From NCBI RefSeq assembly GCF_005696555.1, contig NZ_CP040005.1, positions 2,852,001-2,916,000 of the forward strand: 64,000 nt of DNA. Reading direction: 5' to 3'. A program made the position numbers and the translations under genes. Of the stretch, positions 59,334-64,000 are shown piece after piece. A model generated the notes under the pieces. The model was not told the origin of the DNA. It did no database searches and saw only the letters and a list, made by a program, of their open reading frames with translations. Every line of letters starts with the position of its first letter. The first letter of the stretch is position 1. The stretch comes from Actinomyces sp. oral taxon 171 str. F0337. Lineage in GTDB: Bacteria; Actinomycetota; Actinomycetes; Actinomycetales; Actinomycetaceae.

Positions 59334-60344
59334 TCAGGCCGAGCAGCGGCGGATGATCTGCCCGGGCAGGAGCGTCTCGTCAGGCACCTCCCCGCCCCGC
59401 ATGAGGGTCAGCAGGTGGGAGACGGCCACCCGCCCCATCTCCTCGAAGGGCAGGGCGATCGTCGTCAGGGCCGGATGGACCTGGTCGGCGATGAGCTCCT
59501 GGTCATCGATCCCGATGACGGCCACATCCTCGCGCACCCGCAGGCCCTGCGCGCGGATCGCGTCGTAGGCCCCCAGCGCCATGCGGTCATTGCCGCACAC
59601 CAGACCGGTCAGCCAGGGATGATCCGTCAGGAGACGGGCGGCGGCGGCGTACCCTCCCCGGGTGGTGCCGTGACCGACGGCCACGTGAACAGTGCTCCAG
59701 GGGATTCCGGCCTGCTCCAAGTAGGTCCGGCAACCGACACGCCGGCCCGGGGCGGCCTCACCGTCCTTCGGATCGAGCTCGATGACGCCGATGTCGCGGT
59801 GATGCCCCTCCAGGAGGGCCTGAGCGGCCAGCCGCCCCATCTGCTCCTCGTCGGGACGCACGCAGGGAAGACCGGAGAGCGGGTCGATGCAGTGGACCAG
59901 GACGGTGGGGATCTCACGGGCCTGCGCCGGCATACGGACCCGGCAGTTCCAGCCCGTGGCGTAGATGATGCCCTCGACCCGGGACTTCAGAAGCGTCTCG
60001 AAGGCTTCGGAGTCCGTGGTCGTCTCGGTCGAGGACGGCACGATGAACAGGGTGTAGCCGGCACGTCGGACCGTGTCCTGGATACCGCGGATCGTGGCGG
60101 CGCCGAAGGGACTGGTGACGATCTCGGAGACCAGGCCAATGAGAGCGGAGCGGCGCGACGCCAGGGCGCGCGCACCGCCGTGCGGGCGGTAGCCGAGCTG
60201 CGCGGCCACGTGCTGGACGCGCTCACGGGTCTCCGGGGCGATACGGGCGTCGTCGCGGTTGTTGAGCACGAAGGACACCGTGGTGCGCGAGACGCCGGCC
60301 TCCCTGGCCACGTCCTCCATGGTGGTCCTGTAGGTGTCCTTCAC
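59334..60344 (-). CDS. LacI family transcriptional repressor
   Basis: The protein has 336 residues. The helix-turn-helix and hinge are TMEDVAREAGVSRTTVSFVL and RPHGGARALASRRSALIGLV; the periplasmic-binding-protein-like effector domain follows (GLVCGNDRMALGAYDAIRAQ, DVAVIGIDDQELIADQVHPA). The GTG at 60344 follows GGAGGGG. It is convergent with the fructanase and probably controls that gene and the PTS operon via TAACGCGCGTTA. The inducer is likely fructose, sucrose or a phosphorylated form. No copy of the palindrome was seen at its own promoter. Confidence 0.92.
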   Translation of the reverse strand: MKDTYRTTMEDVAREAGVSRTTVSFVLNNRDDARIAPETRERVQHVAAQLGYRPHGGARALASRRSALIGLVSEIVTSPFGAATIRGIQDTVRRAGYTLFIVPSSTETTTDSEAFETLLKSRVEGIIYATGWNCRVRMPAQAREIPTVLVHCIDPLSGLPCVRPDEEQMGRLAAQALLEGHHRDIGVIELDPKDGEAAPGRRVGCRTYLEQAGIPWSTVHVAVGHGTTRGGYAAAARLLTDHPWLTGLVCGNDRMALGAYDAIRAQGLRVREDVAVIGIDDQELIADQVHPALTTIALPFEEMGRVAVSHLLTLMRGGEVPDETLLPGQIIRRCSA

Positions 60345-60545
60345 CCAGCCCCCTCCCGGCCTCACCGACTCCGCCGTCAGCCCGCCCGGTCCGGACCCGG
60401 CACGTGCTCCACCTGGCATCCTGTCCGCAGTCTGCCAGGACGACGGCGCAGCGCATAACCCTGAACGCCGGCAAGCGGGTCTCAGGCACCGCACGACACC
60501 TGAACCCGTCACACATCCACGGAGACACCCCTTAGGCTGATTGCC

Positions 60546-61226
60546 GTGACCACGACATCCACCCCCGATTTCACGGTGCGCGCCGTCCTGTGGGACATGG
60601 ACGGCACTCTCATGGACTCCCAGCCCTTCTGGGACGAAGCCTTCATCCACCACTGCCAGGCCCTGGGCGGCGACCCGCGTCCCGAGCTCGTCGCCCAGAT
60701 GACGGGAGCCTCCATCCGTCAGGCCCGAGAGCTCATCGCCGCCACCGGCGCCACCCGTTCCTGGGACGATCCGGCCACGCAGGAGGCCTTCGAGGCGATC
60801 GCGCACGACGTCGAGGCCTCCGTGAGCGCCGCCCCTCCCCTGCTGCCCGGAGCACTGCGGATCACCTCGGCGCTGTCGGAGGTGGGGCTGGCCCAGGGGA
60901 TCGTCTCGGCCTCACCGCGCCGGATCGTCGAGAAGGTGGCCTCCGCGCTCGGCGACGTCTTCGCCGTCCTGGTCACCGGTGACGACGGCGTCGGGGCCAA
61001 GCCCGATCCACTGCCCTACGCCACAGCGGTCGAGCACCTCGACCTGCGCCCCGAGGACTGCGTCGTCGTCGAGGACTCCCCGACAGGGGCGGCCTCGGCC
61101 CGGGGCAACGGGATCCACGTCGTGCAGATCGGGGCGACCAAGCACTTCCCGGCCGATCCCGGCCTCGTCGTCGTCCCAGACCTGGCGTCGATCACCCCGC
61201 ACCTGCTGCTGTGGGCACAGCGCTGA
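60546..61226 (+). CDS. HAD family phosphatase/phosphomutase-like
   Basis: The protein has 226 residues. Motif I VLWDMDGTLMDSQPFWDEA, motif III KPDPLPYATAVEHL and motif IV CVVVEDSPTGAASA place it in the beta-phosphoglucomutase/phosphatase group with a helical cap. The GTG start follows a TAGGCT box by 7 nt (leaderless). It diverges from the LacI gene, so it may be a further sugar-phosphate phosphatase; the substrate is unknown. Confidence 0.9.
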   Translation: MTTTSTPDFTVRAVLWDMDGTLMDSQPFWDEAFIHHCQALGGDPRPELVAQMTGASIRQARELIAATGATRSWDDPATQEAFEAIAHDVEASVSAAPPLLPGALRITSALSEVGLAQGIVSASPRRIVEKVASALGDVFAVLVTGDDGVGAKPDPLPYATAVEHLDLRPEDCVVVEDSPTGAASARGNGIHVVQIGATKHFPADPGLVVVPDLASITPHLLLWAQR

Positions 61227-61280
61227 AGCGGGCCGACGCGAGGCAGGACACCCGCTCATGACCGGCGCCCGCGCACAGAA

Positions 61281-61311
61281 CCGGCCCGGGAACGCGAGGT
61301 TCCCGAGCCGG
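61281..61311. terminator. Bidirectional terminator between HAD and TetR genes
   Basis: CCGGCCCGGGAAC (61281-61293) and GTTCCCGAGCCGG (61299-61311) pair at 12 of 13 positions with a 5-nt loop between two convergent genes. Confidence 0.65.
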
Positions 61312-61390
61312 ATGGGACGAGTAGGGATTCTGATGAGGACTCGTGAGGGCCGAGCGCGATGCGGCGCGACCCCCGCAACCCCTCAGACCG

Positions 61391-62194
61391 TCAGGCGGCC
61401 TTGGGTCGCTGAGGGGTCTCCGGAGTCTCCTGGACCTCCCACTGGCTGCGCAGGCAGTCGGCGTAGAGGCGGATCTCCGCCACCAGGTCGGTGGACAGGG
61501 CCTCCGCGGCGGCCGTCCCGGGCGTGGTCGAGCACAGCCACTGCAGCTGGAGGCCATCGATGAGGGCGACCAGGCTGCGCGCCACAAGACGCGAGGGCAT
61601 CTGCGGGTCCACGAGCCCGGCGGCCTTGCCGGCCTCGAAGCTGGACTCGAACCGCTCGACGGCGGCGTTGAGGTGGTTGGCCATCCACCGGTGCGCAGGG
61701 TGCTCGGCGTCGAGGACCGAGACCGCCGTGGCGGTGTAGATCGCCGTGAGGTCTCGGTGGGCGACGTTGCACTCGAGCAGCTCGATGTAGCGCTCCAGCA
61801 GGGCCCAGGGGTTGCCGTCAAGGTCGGAGACTGCTGCGACCTCGAGGGTGTCCAGGTTGCCGACGGTGTCGACGGGAACCTCGACGGCGTCACCATCGAC
61901 AGCCGGGGACTCCACGAGAATGCTCAGGGCGTCCTCACGGTCACGACGCTCCAGCACCTTGGCGAAGAGCTCGTCCTTGGAGGAGAAGTGGTGCAGCAGT
62001 CCGGCCTTGGAGATGTCCGCTGCGTTGGCGATGTCGGCCAGGGAGGTGCCGGCATACCCGTGCTCTCCGAAGAGAACCACGGCTTCATTGAGGATGCGTG
62101 CTCGCTTGTCCTCGCTGCCCGCTCGGGGGCGCCCGGGTCCGCGCCGCCTAGCCGGGGCAGCTTGGGGCGAAGTCGGGGTACTGACAGTGTTCAT
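61391..62194 (-). CDS. TetR family transcriptional regulator
   Basis: The protein has 267 residues. A Pro/Arg-rich N-terminal tail (RRRGPGRPRAGSEDK) precedes the TetR helix-turn-helix LADIANAADISKAGLLHHFS and a helical ligand domain. It is longer than most TetR proteins because of the tail and an acidic insert near residues 95-120. The ATG at 62194 is chosen; a frame from 62278 lacks a signal. Its target is unknown; a CCTTCCAGTAAGG inverted repeat lies just upstream and could be its own operator. Confidence 0.88.
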   Translation of the reverse strand: MNTVSTPTSPQAAPARRRGPGRPRAGSEDKRARILNEAVVLFGEHGYAGTSLADIANAADISKAGLLHHFSSKDELFAKVLERRDREDALSILVESPAVDGDAVEVPVDTVGNLDTLEVAAVSDLDGNPWALLERYIELLECNVAHRDLTAIYTATAVSVLDAEHPAHRWMANHLNAAVERFESSFEAGKAAGLVDPQMPSRLVARSLVALIDGLQLQWLCSTTPGTAAAEALSTDLVAEIRLYADCLRSQWEVQETPETPQRPKAA

Positions 62195-62715
62195 GGCCGA
62201 ATCATGGCACCTTCCAGTAAGGGAATTGCAAGGCAGAAAGGCCCTCATCCGAATAATCCGCTCAAGTGTGACCTCCACGTGCCCTCGCCGTGACGTGAGT
62301 GACGACTTGGTCTCGGTTTTTACACAATTAACCGGCTCCTACCAGCGCAGAGATCTCCGACCACATGGTCTGTTGCGGCTGCTGGGATTGCTGGCAACCA
62401 CCCCTTCCCGCCAGCACTCGGAACTCTTTGCGACTTCACTCAGGTTCGCACGGCATAGTAGTGTTGATCACAGTTGTGTAACACTTACGGGATTCTTGTC
62501 TCCGGTTCAAATACCTGCCGTGAATCTCCCCGTCGACGACGCCCGGCCCACACACCCTGCGGATGACCGGCACCCGGCTGCACGCGACTGACGCATCGAG
62601 AAGTCAATCGGACGTTGACCACCGGGCCGCCAGCGCCTCGACGCCGCGTGTGACCTTGGGCGCGCAGGAGTAGCTCCCGGCGGGTCGGTTGGATGCGCAC
62701 CCCTACGATGGTCGC
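62195..62715. other. 521-bp divergent intergenic region
   Basis: No gene was recognised between the TetR and DUF3152 genes. The part from about 62280 to 62530 is more AT-rich than its surroundings and contains GTGTTGATCACA...GTGTAACAC (62461-62484), an imperfect inverted repeat that could be an operator. A TACGAT box (62704-62709) sits 6 nt before the DUF3152 start. The length leaves room for a small RNA, for which there is no direct evidence. Confidence 0.45.
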
Positions 62716-63747
62716 ATGCGCCCCTCGACCCCGCAGCCGCCGCGGCGCCCCTCCCGCCCCGGCAGCGCCTCGTCGTCGGCGTCGGGACGCCGTCCGACGT
62801 CCGCCGGGCATCGCCGCAGCCCAGCCGGCCAGCACTCCACTCATCGTCATTCGTCAGACGCACCCGATCCCGCCAGCCGGCGAGCACTCGCCGTCGCCCG
62901 CCGCGAGCGGCGGCGCCGACGCTCGCGCAGCCGGATCCTCTACGGCACGACGCTGGTCGTAGCGCTGCTCCTGATCGTCGTCGGACTGCGAGCCTGGGGG
63001 CTCCACCCCGGTTTCGCCCTGCCACTGGGCTCCTCCGCACAGCAGTCTTCAACCCCGGCGAAGGCCAAGGCCCCGTCCTCCGTCCGGGCGTCCGCCGGCC
63101 GTGCGGCCTCACCGTCGTCGTCGGCCGCCGCCTCCGCCTCATCGACACCATCGGGCTCGGCGCTGCCATCCCCACGACTGGACACCGAGGGCTTCGCGCA
63201 CTCCGGCGCCGTCGGCAACGGCACCTGGACGATCGCGCCGGCCGTGCCCGTCTCCCGGCCCGCGGCCGCAACCGTCTACCGCTACGTGCTGCGGGTCGAG
63301 GGCGGCACGCATGTCGACGCCGCGACAGCGGCCCCCATCGTGGAGCGCATCCTCAATGACGAGCGCGGCTGGCCCACCGCGCAGAACACGTCCTTCCAGC
63401 CGGTGGCCGACCCCGCGAGCGCGGACTTCACCCTCAATATCGCCACGCCGCCCAGCGCCGACGCCCTGTGCTCACCGCTGGACACCGGCGGCATGTGGAG
63501 CTGCCGCAACGGGGACAACGTGGTCATCAACTCCGACCGGTGGAACTGGGGCGCCATCACCTACCCCGACGTCGACTCCTACCGCATCTACGTCACCAAC
63601 CACGAAGTAGGTCACTTCCTCGGGCACGAGCACGAGTTCTGCGCCGGAGCCGGCCTCAAGGCCCCACTCATGGCCCAGCAGAGCCACGACCTGGCAGGCG
63701 GCTGCGTGTACAACGCCTGGCCCACTGAGGACAACCAGCCCGGCTGA
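62716..63747 (+). CDS. DUF3152 protein, predicted secreted metalloprotease-like
   Basis: The protein has 343 residues. A long Arg/Ser/Pro-rich cytoplasmic N-terminus of about 75 residues is followed by one membrane helix (TTLVVALLLIVVGLRAWGL), a Ser/Ala-rich linker and the DUF3152 domain with the zinc-type motif HEVGHFLGHEHEFC and conserved Cys residues. Catalytic activity of the family is unproven. The ATG at 62716 follows TACGAT by 6 nt, so the message is probably leaderless. A strong terminator follows. Confidence 0.88.
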   Translation: MRPSTPQPPRRPSRPGSASSSASGRRPTSAGHRRSPAGQHSTHRHSSDAPDPASRRALAVARRERRRRRSRSRILYGTTLVVALLLIVVGLRAWGLHPGFALPLGSSAQQSSTPAKAKAPSSVRASAGRAASPSSSAAASASSTPSGSALPSPRLDTEGFAHSGAVGNGTWTIAPAVPVSRPAAATVYRYVLRVEGGTHVDAATAAPIVERILNDERGWPTAQNTSFQPVADPASADFTLNIATPPSADALCSPLDTGGMWSCRNGDNVVINSDRWNWGAITYPDVDSYRIYVTNHEVGHFLGHEHEFCAGAGLKAPLMAQQSHDLAGGCVYNAWPTEDNQPG

Positions 63748-63774
63748 GGTCCGCGACGACGCGGACAGCGCAAA

Positions 63775-63807
63775 GGGGCGGGCCCACCACTCAGGTGGGC
63801 CCGCCCC
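63775..63807. terminator. Bidirectional terminator after DUF3152
   Basis: The arms GGGGCGGGCCCACC (63775-63788) and GGTGGGCCCGCCCC (63794-63807) form a perfect 14-bp stem with loop ACTCA, between the DUF3152 gene and a convergent partial gene. Confidence 0.88.
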
Positions 63808-63888
63808 CTCATCACTGGCCCGTCACTGGCCTGTCAGTGCCCCGTCGCGGCCTCCGCCTCGCTCGGCCGCCTCAGTCGGGGTTCGGGC

Positions 63889-64000
63889 TCAGGCCGGCGA
63901 GGACGCCGAGGACGCGGACGGCAGGTGCGCCTCGCCCTCGGCCCGCAGCGTGAGCCCGTCGGTGCCGTCGACCTTGTCGACGACGACCTTCTGCCCGTCG
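63889..64000 (-). CDS. Probable NfeD-like protein, C-terminal fragment
   Basis: Only the last 36 codons plus stop are inside the window. The peptide GQKVVVDKVDGTDGLTLRAE resembles the end of the OB-fold domain of NfeD proteins, followed by a short Ser/Ala-rich tail. NfeD partners SPFH/flotillin proteins in membranes. The identification rests on a short segment, so other OB-fold membrane proteins are possible. Confidence 0.5.
   Translation of the reverse strand, partial: DGQKVVVDKVDGTDGLTLRAEGEAHLPSASSASSPA

Overview
The window is one contiguous stretch of a high-GC Gram-positive chromosome. The gene set points to the Actinobacteria and most closely to an Actinomyces-like, host-associated organism. 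It combines an XPB-type helicase with its helicase_C_3 partner, DUF3027, DUF3152, DUF4032, LytR_C, WXG100 and PspA/PspC proteins and a groL under two CIRCE elements. It also has a mannose-class PTS and a secreted fructanase with an LAXTG-type wall-sorting signal. Species-level identity is inference. Many start codons sit 6-7 nt after a TANNNT-like -10 box, the usual geometry of leaderless actinobacterial transcripts, and I used this to choose several starts.

Layout. 1-10.6 kb: end of a uracil-DNA glycosylase, DUF3027, an apparently inserted five-gene cassette (MarR, DsbA/FrnE-like, deaminase, two SMR subunits), then helicase_C_3, XPB helicase and a class I glutamine amidotransferase. 10.6-19.5 kb: TPM-domain envelope protein, PspA, NYN protein, an OmpR-type two-component pair, a degenerate HD protein and a WXG100 protein. 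19.6-30 kb: groL, a GH15-like protein, LytR_C protein, ung, ispF, cysS, rlmB and a hypothetical protein. 29.5-36.8 kb: a TetR/reductase pair diverging across a 52-bp perfect inverted repeat, DUF4032 kinase-like protein, an MsiK/UgpC-type ATPase and a membrane-anchored Ser/Thr kinase.

36.9-41.9 kb is the main accessory region: a minus-strand tandem array of YezG-type immunity genes, small membrane-protein genes and orphan NS_2-type nuclease toxin modules. It shows recombination between copies, a decayed copy and a 126-bp palindromic repeat at its end. 42-46.7 kb: DsbA-like protein, tRNA-Thr(TGT), RlmC-like methyltransferase, PAS protein and GNAT.

46.8-61.2 kb is a carbohydrate region: mannose-class PTS IIA-IIB-IIC-IID followed by three paralogous HAD phosphatases and a membrane protein, then nadE, pspC, a fructanase with nested modules, a LacI regulator and another HAD phosphatase. 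The same perfect 12-bp palindrome, TAACGCGCGTTA, lies upstream of both the PTS operon and the fructanase, suggesting one LacI regulon for extracellular fructan breakdown and sugar uptake. The window ends with a TetR regulator, DUF3152 and the 3' end of a probable nfeD.

The most interesting candidates are the toxin/immunity/membrane array, two families of palindromic repeats (126 bp at two sites; 64 bp at two sites with a compensatory base-pair change), the shared LacI operator and the 52-bp TetR operator. No CRISPR array, rRNA, integrase, transposase or phage structural gene was seen.
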